A DNA stretch of 64,000 bases from Antilocapra americana (GCA_007570785.1 ML660774.1:6601404-6665403); one strand, 5' to 3'. Positions 11,713 through 23,050 are shown, numbered from the stretch's first letter. Notes: a model not told the origin generated them from the letters alone. Translations and numbers: made by a program.

Positions 11713-12229
11713 TTAAAGATAGGCTACATCACAGGAGTGCAGAGATGACGTGATGCTGTTGAGGCTTTAGCCTGGTGATCTTTATAACTCAGAGGTGCGG
11801 GATAGTCTTACTGACAAATGCATGATATTTTTGTACTTCCCAACTCCAGTCTCATCCTGTGCTTCATCCTTATTGTCAATTAGCTACTGGAGAGGATGGG
11901 GGGGAATCTGGTGCAGGCATCCTTGGCTACCCAAATCTACTTCCATTCTGAGTAGGGGATAATTTATCTTTATCAGCATCTCTCTGGTTCCTGAGCTGAG
12001 CTAGTGAGGGGTGCCGGCCTGGGTATGAATTTGTTTGCAGGAATTAACACACCCTCATTCACGTCGCTCTTAATTACCCCGTTCCTCTTGGACTCCATTT
12101 TTCTCTGGTTTTAACGTGATGGTCAGTCAGCGTTCCTCTCTTCCCCTCTCTTCTCTCTTCCCCCCCTCCCCCCCTCTTTCCGTCTCCAGCCGTCTCTGCA
12201 TCGTTTCTTGTAAATAGAGATGAATCATT
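11713..12229. other. Unique intronic sequence with a polypyrimidine tract
   Basis: No exon recognised. 12135-12187 is an almost pure C/T run leading into the CpG island; such tracts are common near promoters and can adopt non-B structure. Confidence 0.5.
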
Positions 12230-12408
12230 CTTCTCCACGGGCCTGTCGAAATGAGTTCCTCCGCGCGTCTGTGTCTGTGGGTGTGTAAAGACAGTGTGCA
12301 CACGTGCCTGTGCCCGAGGGGCTCGGCATGGGGCTCCTCCGCGCGCGTGGTGCGGTACAGACAGTGCAGTGAAAAGGATATTTTTTTGGCACGGATCTGG
12401 AAGGGATC

Positions 12409-12449
12409 GTGTGTGTGGTGTGTGTGTGTGTGTGTGTGTGCACGCGCGC
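12409..12449. repeat. (GT)n and CG-alternating tract
   Basis: Nearly perfect GT dinucleotides to 12440, then CACGCGCGC. Continuous purine/pyrimidine alternation, the composition that favours Z-DNA. Confidence 0.9.
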
Positions 12450-12854
12450 CTTCCCGATCTGAGGCACAGCGATTCTTAAAAGGAAAAGAGAAAAAGCAGA
12501 GGGAGCAGCGCTGTAAAAGGAGTCGTGTGCACTCATCCCGCCCCATGCAATTCCGGGGGCGGTGGGAGCCGGGGGCTCTGCACGCCGAGGCCGAGCTCTT
12601 GACACAGTGACCTCATTCCCCACGCCGCCCTCCTAGCGGCGGAAGCCGCGCCGGCCCCCCGGCCGCCTCTGCTGCAAGGCCGCCGGCGCCGCGTCCCGGA
12701 TGATGCGACCCGGGCTTGCGAGGACTTGCCCGGGAACTGGAATTGATGACAAAAGAGCTCGCTGCAGCTAAACTTTGATCCAGGGTACCGGGTCGCACCG
12801 CCTGTTACACACAGGAGGGAGACACGTCCTTCTCTGCCATGAAAAGCCAGCCTT

Positions 12855-12876
12855 AAAAAAAAAAAAAAAAAAAAAA
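12855..12876 (+). repeat. A22 homopolymer
   Basis: A pure run of 22 A inside the candidate first exon. Confidence 0.97.
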
Positions 12877-13204
12877 GAACAGCAACCCAAAAGCGCGAAT
12901 GTGTCAGGTTTATAATTACGAACTGGTGAGTATACGTTGCCAGATCGCTGTTCATGTGTGCGTGTTTTCTCCAAGTCCGGAGGCATGCGCCCTTTTTCCT
13001 GTTTTCGTGGTGAAAAGGTCTGCATCGGTGCTCAGTGCATGCGAGGGGGCCTGGGCCACCCTTGGAGAGGGCCCTGCGCCCCTGGCGGCCCCCAGCCCCC
13101 CGGGGGTGGGCGGGGGGGGTGTGATCCCAGCCCCAGAGCCTCTGCACCGCACAGACAAAGGAGCCCGTACTGACGGTCGGAGGCTGGAGCTTTTCTTGGA
13201 GTGA

Positions 13205-13211
13205 TGACTCA
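13205..13211. promoter_or_regulatory. AP-1/TRE consensus near the CpG island
   Basis: TGACTCA, the textbook AP-1 heptamer, lies 280 bp downstream of the candidate donor in GC-rich flanking sequence. A single heptamer occurs by chance often; location is the only support. Confidence 0.25.
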
Positions 13212-14640
13212 TTTCAGCGCACAAAGGATTCTGGGCAGGGTAATGAGGAGTCAGGTTGGCTGATCCGTGCCTATGACTTCACTTTGCAGAGAAGAGGCAG
13301 CAGAGGAGCGACACTGCAGATTCCCAAGGCACTGCAGTGGGCTGTCGCCTCAGGGCCCCCAGGGGCCAGTGATGGACGGGGCGTGGGCATGGACTCCGAT
13401 GCCCCTATTCCAGGCACACAGGAGGGGAGAAGGGAAAGAAGTTTATTTCCCCCCCCTAAAGTCATGACCAGTAAAGCCCATTCACAAAGCCTTTTCAAGG
13501 TGCTTTTTGTGCCAAGCTTTTGAACTGAACTTGTGCCAGTATCTCCAGACCTGAATTGTCAGAAGAGCTGAGAGTTGTGAAACTTATTTATTTTTTCAAG
13601 TAGTTGTACTCGGGTAAAGTACCAGATCCCTGTGGGGTCCATGGGCCCGCGGCAGCCCTTCTGAAATGCTCATTTAGAATATTATGACTGGAAAGTTTAC
13701 TCTCTCTTCTTATTCCAGATTCTAGGACGTCCATTTCTGTTACTGGCTCCCTCTTGCGCCTGAATGCTACCCCCTAGCATGCACCAGGCTTTAGTGCCAA
13801 AGCTACCTGGGGGATGGAGCCAGTCCAGAAAGGGTCAGGTAGGTCTCCCCTCATTTTCTTTCAAGAGTTGTTGTGTGCAAAGAAGTACGGTCAAATGTCT
13901 GCAACCCCTTGGATAAGGTTGTCCTGTCCCCTGAAACGTAATCTTGCTGTGATAATCCCTCTGCAGTGCCAGTCTTGGGCAGGAGAGGTGCCCCATGGAG
14001 ATGACCGTGAGATGCCATCTCCACAGCCTGATTCACACCAGCCTCACATCAGAAACCAGACTCAACTGTAGGATATGTGAGTCGGAAATAATTAAACAGC
14101 TCCACATTTCTATTCTCTTTCACCCCCTCTGATGGAGGCATTCAGTAAACATTATTTGCAAACTTTTTTTTCTCAATGTCGTCCCTAAATAACGTTGGTG
14201 TATTATTTGGCCTGTTAACCTATATGTAATGCACTGGAGTCCCAGAAAGCCTGGTTTATATGCTCAGGGGCTGTTTCCAGCACTAACATCAGACAGAGGT
14301 TGCTATTAACTGCTCAGGAAGAAAGCATATCTCATCATCATCTGTTTTAGGATCCAGGTGATTACGGGGCTGTTTTCTTACAACATCCATGGGCTTTTCA
14401 CACAAAAGCTCTTTTTTTAAAAAAAAAAAAAAAACAGTGAGACTGTAAAATTTTGTTCTCAAAGGTACATTACATGCTCCAAAGTGAAACTTGACAAATT
14501 TGGAAGCATGGTTTTACCATCTCATCAAATTGATGGTTTTAGTACTTTCTAGTACTAAAGAATATTTCTGAGGGTCTTAGGTGCAATTTGTGATAATAAC
14601 TAGAACGTTTTAAAATAGTACAAACCATATGTTGGGCAGG

Positions 14641-14695
14641 CCTCTGTTCTTTGCTCATCCCTCTGTTCTTTGAACATCCCTCTGTTCCTTGCTCT
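14641..14695. repeat. Imperfect tandem, about 19-bp period
   Basis: Three copies starting CCTCTGTTCTTTG or close variants at about 14641, 14659 and 14678. Confidence 0.75.
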
Positions 14696-14859
14696 CATAT
14701 CCACCCCCATAGTTCACCCTTTCACTGAAGGAAAGAATGCTGTTTCCTTTCTTCATTGTGAAGTTGTATCTTCCTTGTGACTAACACTTGGCATCTTCAA
14801 AGCAAAGTTGAGGATGCTGAGTCAGTTTCAAAGGATGTTTGGTCACGTCATACCATATT

Positions 14860-15275
14860 GAGAATACAATGTCCTCATACCCACTTATTCTACTCATTCT
14901 TAAAGACCTTATTCAAAGTCTGCCTCCCACAGAAGGGTTTCTCTGATTGTAGGAGGTCATTTCTTAGTCCTGTTATAGAATTAACTTCTCTAGATAGATA
15001 GATGGAGAGATATAATTAGACCAGATTTGTATTATAGGAGTTAATCTGCTAGCCATTCAGGTATTTTCTTCTTATATCTCTTCCAAGGATGTTTGAAACA
15101 GTAATTTGAACATGTTATAATTGCTTGTATTTTTACACATTTATATCATGTTCCCCCATATAAATTGTAAGCCCACTGATGGCAAAGATCAAGATTTGTG
15201 CCTTCCTCTACAATTCACTTCTCCTAGCAGTTGCCTACACATGGAAAGTGGGCAATAAGTAGTTGATTAAAAACA
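14860..15275 (+). mobile_element. L2 LINE 3' end (ancient)
   Basis: Ends with AAATTGTAAGCCCACTGATG and a degraded AGTGGGCAATAAGTAGTTGATT, the expected L2 terminal order. Confidence 0.6.
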
Positions 15276-15574
15276 GAGATAGTTTAGAAAGCATTCCTTT
15301 GTCAGAGAGGGTGAGAATGCTGTTTGTTCATTTTAACAGTCTTCCTTGGGATAGGTTAATGCTGAGGTAGACCTCAGGAATTAAGTACGTAACTCTAGAA
15401 ATGATGATTGTTCTTACCTTGAGGTATGTTTACAGACAGCACTTTACACTGCTGGTAAAGGATTGTCATTGTTAAGACCAGATGTGAAGGTGAGTCCCTT
15501 AAATATGGACGCTGGTTGTGATTTACTTGAATAGGAAGAATAATATTCTTGGACAAACTGTTCTTAAGTAGGGA

Positions 15575-15783
15575 GTAAGTTTCCGTGGTGGCTCAGATGG
15601 TAAAGAATCTGCCTGCAATGCAGGAGACCTGTGTTGGATCCCTGGGTCGGGAAGATCCCCTGGAGAAGGAAATGGCAACCCACTCCGGTGTTCTTGTGTG
15701 GAGAATTCCATGGACAGAGGAGCCTGGCAGGCTAAGGTCCATGGAGTCGCAGAGTCAGATATGACTGAGTGACTGTCACTCAT
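15575..15783 (+). mobile_element. Bov-tA SINE
   Basis: GTGGTGGCTCAGATGGTAAAG head through GATATGACTGAGTGACTG tail. Confidence 0.95.
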
Positions 15784-15811
15784 CATGCTAAATTCTGATG
15801 TTTTGTACGTG

Positions 15812-15936
15812 TGTGTTAGCGCTCAGTCGTGTCCAACTCTTTGTGACCCCATGGACTGTGGCCCACCAGGCTCCTTTGTCCGTGGGATTCTCCAGGCAAG
15901 AATACTGGAGTGGGTTGCCATTTCCTTCTCCAAAGA
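15812..15936 (-). mobile_element. Bov-tA SINE, truncated
   Basis: GCTCAGTCGTGTCCAACTC to CCATTTCCTTCTCCAAAG; head missing. Forms an inverted pair with the copy about 30 bp to its left. Confidence 0.94.
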
Positions 15937-17410
15937 TGTTTTGTATGTAAGTCATTTTTTTGAATTCTATAGGATGTTTTCCTTAGAGGAAATGATCATG
16001 ATGACTCTTTGCATCCCAGGTTCCATTAGAAATTATTCAACTCCTAGCATCACTGATCTTCAGCACATAAGGGTACTGAAATACTGAGTTTCCTTTCCCT
16101 TAGGTAAAAGATAGGCCCAGCCAAAAATCTTAAAATAGGCCAACTTTCTCTATATCCCTGTGACTCTGTCCAAACCATTTCCCATCTTTTAGTGTTTTTC
16201 TATTTCCAAAATGCCTGTGTAATGCATATTCCCCAATCCTTTCCAGCCCAATAACACATCCTAAATGCTATATGTTATAATATGTTATATCTTAATTTTT
16301 CTGCCTCCCAGGCAAAATATTCCATTCACTCAGTGCCCATGCTCACAGGTAAGAATCAAGAGGTGAGCAATCTAATCAGTGTAATTCATGCCAGGGTGAG
16401 AAAGACTACTGCCCTCTCTCTTTCCTACTGATGCCTTAGATTATTTATTAAAAGCTTTTTTTTTTAAGGATCAAATTATTTTTTATTAGTAGAAATTCAA
16501 ACATCATAAAAGAGTAAATTGAATAAATTTAGGTGGGCTTGGGGATGATCCTTTTAATACTAAATACTACTTATTAAATATCTGTTAGGTCTCAAGGACC
16601 ATGTCAACACTCAGTATCCATTATATCATTTAGTCCCCTCCATAATTCTATGAGGTAAGCATCACAGTGTGCACCTTAGGGAAGAAGACAGTGAGACTCA
16701 AAAAAAAAATGAATTAATTTGCTCCAAATGACACAGTTAATGAGGAACAGAGCTGGGCTCTGAACTTAAAGTTTTGGCTAACAAAGTCCATGGCCTCTAC
16801 CACTGTCTTATAATGCCATACTTTTGAAAGAAAAGTTACTTCTGGTACAGTGAGTTGGGAGTTTCCTCTGTGTATGTGCGTGTGTGTCTGGCTTTTTGTA
16901 CTCTCGTCCCTGTGTACCTGTCTATAGTTCTTTCAATAACAGTTGGAAGGGGTGTTGTGTAGTCATTGGGAAGTTGGTAGCAGTCATTCTGTATGATTTG
17001 ATTTTAATTTGGGAATTATAAACATATATTTTGGAACTGTATTTAATTGTTCTGTTATGGTTGTATTTTATAGAAGTTGGTCACAGTGTAGTTAGGACCT
17101 AAACAGATTAAGCAAAGGCTGCAAAGGTTGAGAATTAGCTATGGTGGTTCTAACTTATGAAGAATGAAAGAGAGTGACTCTGGAAGTTTTGGGTTGATTT
17201 ATATTGAACTATAGTTGAGAAATAGCACCCATGGATTTTGGAGCATCTATGTCTCTGTTGTCAGGCTAGGTTCCCATACAGAATGGAGATGGAAGAGAAG
17301 TAGCTTTAAATAGGAATTTAGATGCTGTCCTATGTGATATGCTTATAACCAAGAAAAGGAAAACACACATATTACACAGGACCCTGGTTAGCCGGGTACC
17401 TTACAGAATT
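15937..17410. other. Intronic sequence with an antisense MIR-like remnant
   Basis: About 16590-16815 resembles an antisense MIR (CATTTAGTCCCCTCCATAATTC, CACAGTTAATGAGG order). The remainder is unique AT-rich DNA with nothing recognised. Confidence 0.5.
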
Positions 17411-17595
17411 GGGGCTTCCCTGATAGCTCAGTTGGTAAAGAATCTGCCTGCAATGCAGGAAACCCCGGTTCGATTCCTGGGTTGGGAAGACCTGCTGGAG
17501 GAGGGAAAGGCTACCCACTCCAGTATTCTGGCCTGGAGGGTGGTATCATCCATGGGGTCTCAAAGAGTGGGACATGACTGAGCGACTTTCACTTA
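17411..17595 (+). mobile_element. Bov-tA SINE
   Basis: GGGGCTTCCCTGATAGCTCAG head through TGGGACATGACTGAGCGAC; a small deletion near the tail. Confidence 0.94.
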
Positions 17596-17756
17596 CAGAA
17601 TTGCATGACATCTGAGAGCTCTTATTACCTGTGGTCATCTAGGACTGGTATTTCGTTGTGACTTTATTGCTGGTTGTAAACGGCCTTAACGTAGCTCTGG
17701 ATGAGGGACTAGAGAGCGAGGAGACTGCTGATGGAAAACATCTCAGTGGCTTGTTG

Positions 17757-17882
17757 TTGTTGCTTCGTTGCTAAGTCGTGTCCAACTCTTTGCAACCTTG
17801 TGAACTGTAACCCTCCAGGCTCCTCTGTCCATGGGATTTCCCAGGCAAAAATGCTGGAGTGGGTTGCCATTTCCTTGCCCAA
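17757..17882 (-). mobile_element. Bov-tA SINE, truncated
   Basis: TTGCTAAGTCGTGTCCAACTC to TTGCCATTTCCTTGCCCAA. Inverted relative to the copy about 160 bp to its left. Confidence 0.92.
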
Positions 17883-20690
17883 TCTTGGTGGCTAGTGGGG
17901 TCTTACCTTGCCCCATCTATATCTATATATGTAGTACCTATTTGCTCAACAGCATTGGAATACCCAACGTGACAATAGGTTTATTCTGCAGTGCCTAAAT
18001 ACACAAACCGCACGGGTTATAAAGTGGAGACTTCTTAGCCAAGGTTTGTGAATTACAGAAACAGATAAATTGGCCCAAGCGTCTTACTTCCATCCTCACT
18101 TTTCAGCTCGAAATCTCCTGCAGTAGTGGCATGGTCCAGACGTGTCCTTTGTGATCAGAGATGTCGGTCATCATCCTTGCTGATGGTGAAGACAGCTCCT
18201 GAGCCAGGGACCTCTTCCTTCTCCCTATCCATCAATTGTCTTCTCTATCTGATTCTCCACCCTTTGTGGTTTGTCCATCTCTGCTTCTCCTCAGACAGTT
18301 TATTTATTTTTTATCAATAGTCTGATCTCAGTAGTGAGAGTGATAGCTAATATGACTAATGAAAGCTTGGAGCTTGGGGAAGATAACAGGTTTCTTCTGT
18401 AAACCAGTGAAGGAATTGATTTGTCATTAGACCTACCTAGTGCATCTCTGCATTAGACAGACTGCGGACTAGGTGATAATGGTGGACACTAACCCATTTG
18501 TATTTGTGCACATGTGCCGTCTGCCATGATGACCACTCTTATTTAACTCTCATTAGAAGTTTCTTAGTAAGTCACAGCTGATCGACACCATTAACTCTGT
18601 AGTATTATTAATGAGAGTGTCTTATTTACATTTTCTTTTGAATTAAAACAAGTTATTCAAGTAATAACTTAGGAGTTAGACCTTTTTTTACGAGAACTCC
18701 ATCAAGACTTGAAATAAAGTACCAGGGAGCTTTCGAAAAGAATTTAGAGGATTTCTAACTATTAAAAAAAAATTTTGTTGTCAATGCCATTGATAATTGC
18801 AATCGAGATTCAACCTTAAATTTCTGAGATCAGTGGCAGTAAGCCAGACATGCACTAAACTGGTAAAAGAGCCTTTTTCAATGCCAGTTACCTTTTAAAT
18901 TTCAGATACAGACATATGAAAGTCAAATACTGTAACTTGATTTCTAGGGAAAGCTGCTTAAAATGAAGCATCATGTAAGTTGATGATGCTTATGTGTTCT
19001 GCCCTCCTGAAAGGGTATTTCTGTCTGCAGGAGGGTGTATAGGAAGGGGCTGTGTGTGTTTTTTTAGAATTGCTTTTAAAAAAAAAAAAAGAACCATGTG
19101 TTAAAAGACCCAAAAACAACATGTATACATAAAATCAGGGTTAATGAATTAAATTGTAAAACGCTAAGATTTGTGTGATGCTTTGCCTCTGAGAAGTTGT
19201 TCATTTAACCTCAGAGAGCTTATGATTTCCTCAGGCCCAAGGGTATAGAAGATAAACCTTGGCACATTCGTCATCCTTTGAACAGCTTGTTAAAGGAATA
19301 GACTTGTATTATCGCTATACCCACCATACATTTTACAGGCATGTTTGACTGTTTTTATGAGTCATGGTATCTACTGCATGTGGTAATTTTATTGGCATCT
19401 ATAATTTTAACTTTCGTGTTAATTTTGGCAGTCCAGAGAACAAAAACAGGCACACTTTGGTTCTAAGGAGCAAGACTTTGACTTAAGAAAGAGTAAATTC
19501 TGAAGTCTTTATTACAAGGGAAAAATTCAGAGCCAATCTATTTTTCTGTCCTTTTTAAAAATTAAATCCTACCTTTTCAGGTTGGATGGGCACTGAGATC
19601 GTTTTCTCCAGCAAGATGGAAATAGAGGTAGCCAGCAATATTATATAATGCTTTTATGCCAGAATTCTGCTGCCTTGATGGAGAATCAAAGAATTTGAAT
19701 CTGAAGAAATCTTTTGAAACCGTGTCATCCAGACCCTCATCTTATAGATGAGGAAACAGACCCAGAGTAGTAATTACATTTTGTTATAAGAGCCTGGGCA
19801 CTTAACAGTACCTCCTGAATGCCTTTTTTTATTGGCAATTTCCCAATGATAAATTAGTACAGTTTCAGAACTACATTTACAAGGAGATTGCTTTGTTTCA
19901 TGAACTTCATTAGGGTTAAAGATAACTTTTCAATCCTAAGTACAGAATGAATTGACTGTTACAACAGAAAAGAGTATTTAAAAATAAACAGGAAAACAGG
20001 ATCATTCCAAGGGAATGCTAGTATTTGGGGGGAGGATTATTTGAAGAAGGCTAAGATAGAAGATGAACTTCAGGGTACTTGCAAGGTTGTAGTTCATTGT
20101 GATGTGATCCACCTGGAAAAATTATGGCTTTCCTTTTCGTGTACAGTTGCATGAATATGGGTACTTTAAGATGAAAGGAAATAGATTTATGTTGGGTTTT
20201 CTGGTAGATATCTTTTGGAAAGCTGTCGGTGTCATCTGGGAAGGGACAAATGTAAGTTGCCATGGAAGTCACGCCTTCTTAGCTGTGTCCCCACCATATG
20301 CAAAGGTTGTGGAGCACAGAGAACCTCAATTAACAACTGGGAGATGGGGGGGGGGAATGACATTCATAGAGAATTGAGCTTTATTATAGTTCTTCTCTTT
20401 TTTTTCCCTACAAAAAGAACCAAGATTGGAACAATTTTCGAACTCGAGTGCCCAGAGATTTGGGGTATATAAGAGGCACAGTCAAATAGATTACTTGAAA
20501 GGATAAATTATGTAAGAGAGGATTTTTAAAAATAATTCCAGCTAAAGTAACTGGCCTGAAGTTGGAAGGGAGACTAGATAGAGGGAGTTAAATAGTAAAA
20601 CTGCATGGGCATTTTTCCTTATACTTCTGAGGTATAAGTTACCAGCTGTAGAAGATGAAAGAGGAAGTTGGCATATGGGTGATTTCTGCC
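17883..20690. other. Unique intronic sequence
   Basis: AT-rich with A-runs. A MIR-like scrap sits at about 19715-19780 (TAGATGAGGAAACAGA). A perfect 9-bp stem with 8-nt loop lies at 18966-18991. No exon recognised. Confidence 0.5.
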
Positions 20691-20859
20691 TGTTGTCCCA
20701 GACCCTCCTTGTCAATGTCTCAGTGATGGTAATGTTCACCCATTAGTTCCCCACAGTTGCACCAGAGTGATTTTCTAACACAAACATGTCATGTATAGAT
20801 AATTCCTCTGTATAAATATCAGAGTTCCCATCAGCATCAGGGGGTAAAGTCTCAGAATT

Positions 20860-21040
20860 CTGCTCACCCAGGATCTGGCTCCTACGTTTCTCTCCATCTC
20901 AACCCTCAGCCTGCTCCAGCCATGCCAGAGGACACCCCCAGCGCCCCAGCTCAGCCTTGCTCATGCTCACTCCCGCCTCTGGTCCTGCCCTCCATCCTTC
21001 CCTTCTCCCTTCACCAGGGACGTGTTCATCTCTACCCTCA
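20860..21040 (+). mobile_element. L2 LINE internal fragment (ancient)
   Basis: GGATCTGGCTCC, CCTGCTCCAGCCATGCC and CTCACTCCCGCCTCTGGTCC match the order of an L2 segment. Confidence 0.5.
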
Positions 21041-21954
21041 TGCTTCTCCGCTGACCTTACATCAAAGCTGTGGCCACATATTCACAGAGATACTTGAAAT
21101 CGAATGTGAAATGCTTTTAAAATCGAAGACGTGTACTTAGAATTGTAATATTGCCACGCCTTCTCACATTTTAAATTCATTTCAGTGCTCGCTCGGTCCA
21201 AGGCACTGTGCTTGGCTTGGTCCGAAAGATTCTGGATTTGACAAATGTCCCCTGAGGACTGTACTGAAATGGATGTTTGTAAGAAAATAAAGCTGAACTA
21301 AAACTTATTTATCCCCGCTTTCTAGAACTATAAGACAGCATTATACCACTTTAGAAAGAATTGGCTAGCCCACAAAGTGGCTATGAGCTTTTACAGGAGT
21401 TGTCTTTATGAGTATGTTCAGAACTAATTCTGGCAGTAGAAAAATCCATCCTATAAATTAGACAAGTAACAATTCATCATTTATGCAAAATATGGTTGTT
21501 TCTGTAGATTATGGTGACCAGTAACATTATTTAGCATTATTTGTATTCCCTTGTTTTCTTCTTTGACCGTAAATGTGGTCCAACTACTGGAAGAATTTTC
21601 TAGTAGCATGTTTTAAGAACCACTAGTTGGCTCCTTAAGTAGGTTTGACCTAGGAGCCAAAGAAAATCATAGTAACCTTGAATAATGTGTTATGTTGTGT
21701 TGATCGATACCTATAATTCCTTTTATTCCTTCAATGCATGTCTTAATCCTCACATAATATGTAGTTATTTTTCTCTGGTAACTGCTATGTTTTGGGGAGA
21801 AATTAACAGGGAGAATCTTAGAAATTGCATAGTTAAGTACATTTGGGCTCTCATTAAATTTTGTGTTTGTTTTGCAAATTATTCAGCAAAATGTATGAGT
21901 AAAATCATAACCCTTTAAGTACCCCAAGCATTTCCTCAGATTTTGTTATAAATG
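21041..21954. other. Unique intronic sequence
   Basis: AT-rich, no recognised feature. Confidence 0.55.
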
Positions 21955-22115
21955 GCAATTCATTCATTCAGCGGACGTGTCCTGGGTGTCTGGCGTGGGC
22001 TCTGCTTTACTCTAGGCACTGAGAGCGTAGTGGGAATGTGGGGTTCACCTTTCCTTCTGCTGCGGAGCTTGTGTTCTAGTGGGTGAGACAGACTGTAAAC
22101 CGGTACACAAAGGCA
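21955..22115 (+). mobile_element. Ancient L2/MIR-type repeat
   Basis: CATTCATTCAGCGGACG, CTCTAGGCACTGAGAGCG, GTGTTCTAGTGGG and GACAGACTGTAAAC follow the common 'ATTCATTCA...TTCTAGTGGG...AGACAGAC' ancient repeat. I am unsure of the exact family. Confidence 0.55.
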
Positions 22116-22175
22116 CATGTGCACGCGTTCAGAGATGAAAGCAGGGACTTGGTAAGACCCTGGTACCAATTCCTC

Positions 22176-22226
22176 TGTGTGTGTGTGTGTGTGTGTGTGT
22201 TGGTCGGGGCGGGGGTGGGTGGGTGG
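22176..22226 (+). repeat. (TG)n followed by a G-quadruplex-type run
   Basis: 13 TG units (22176-22201), then GGGGCGGGGGTGGGTGGG at 22206-22223: four G-runs of at least three with single-base loops. Confidence 0.9.
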
Positions 22227-22835
22227 CTTCCACTCTACCAGCAAGTCTGGCACACCAGCCGAGTATCCCACAGTTCACCGCAGTTCCAACACCATCTGTC
22301 TGAAAGCATCAGATCTCACGGGTACAGGCCTCGGTCCACAGACTGCCCGCACCCCAGCTCACCCCGACCCCGACTTCAGATGCCAGTGGCAAGTCCAAAT
22401 TGTGGCCTGTGCTTCTGAAAGACCAGGCAGTAGATTGGTAGCTTCCATGACCCCCTCCTTGGGTTCAGTTACTTTGCTAGAGCAGCCTCCGGGAAGAAAC
22501 CTTTTAGTTACCTAGAGTAAGTAATAGTTTAACATAAGAATATTGGTAAAGAATGCACTTCAGCAAGAGCCAGATGGGAGAGATGCGGAGAGCAGGGTGT
22601 AAAGAAAGGACACTGAGCTCCATGCCCTCCCCGGGTTCACCCCCGCCCCAATTGCCACATGTTCAACTATCTTAGGAGCTCTCTGAACCCCATCCTTTGG
22701 GTTTTCATGGAGGCTTCCTAACAAAAGCATGCTTGATTAAGTCATTGGCCATTGGGGATTGATTCAATCTTTAGCCCTGTCTCCTCCCTGGAGGTCGGGG
22801 GTGGGGCTGAACGTTCCAGCCCTCTAACCACGTGG

Positions 22836-23050
22836 CTGGGCTTCCAGGTGGCGCTAATGGTAAGGAACCCACCTGCCAATGCAAGAGACATAAAGAGACT
22901 TGGGTTTCATTCCTGGGTTGGGAAGAACCCCTGGAGAAGGGAATGGCAACCCACTCCAGTATTCTTGCCTGGAGAATCCCATGGACCAAGGAGACTAGCG
23001 GGCTATACTCCATAGGGTTGCAAAGAATCGGACACGACTGAAGCAACTTA
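22836..23050 (+). mobile_element. Bov-tA SINE
   Basis: GGGCTTCCAGGTGGCGCTAAT head through TCGGACACGACTGAAGCAAC tail; the form with the GACATAAAGAGACTTGGGTT insertion typical of one Bov-tA subgroup. Confidence 0.94.

Larger units (their letters stand above)
12230..12930 (+). promoter_or_regulatory. CpG-rich island and candidate alternative STOX2 promoter/first exon
   Basis: The base composition shifts sharply. 12530-12730 is very GC-rich with many CpGs, in an otherwise AT-rich, CpG-poor intron. GC boxes (GGGGGCGGTG near 12554) and a TGACCTCA CRE-like site (12608-12615) are visible. There is no clear TATA box. The island runs into an A22 tract (12855-12876) and then an ATG at 12899 followed, nine codons later, by CTG/GTGAGT, a near-consensus splice donor at 12925/12926. 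Splicing to exon 2 from here would put that ATG out of frame, so the exon would act as non-coding or carry a short upstream frame, with Met 26716 as a possible start. Promoter activity and splicing are inferred. Confidence 0.5.
12931..14860. other. Intronic sequence flanking the CpG island
   Basis: GC-rich to about 13.45 kb, including a G-rich run at 13102-13119 on the + strand, and then average composition. No interspersed repeat or coding exon is recognised. It holds an A-rich run (14419-14434) and a short imperfect tandem at 14641-14695. It may contain regulatory DNA belonging to the candidate promoter. Confidence 0.5.

Noticed and set aside
1..12000. Canonical STOX2 first coding exon
   Set aside because: I looked for the remembered basic N-terminal segment in all + frames and did not see it. 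It is presumably upstream of the window.
12225..13147. Overlapping open frames of 119-204 codons on both strands in the CpG island
   Set aside because: GC-rich low-stop sequence gives long frames by chance; they translate GT and A/T runs into low-complexity residues and disagree with each other.
17411..17480. tRNA gene calls in SINE heads
   Set aside because: The A/B-box-like sequences belong to tRNA-derived Bov-tA and CHR SINEs followed by SINE bodies; no intact cloverleaf was recognised.
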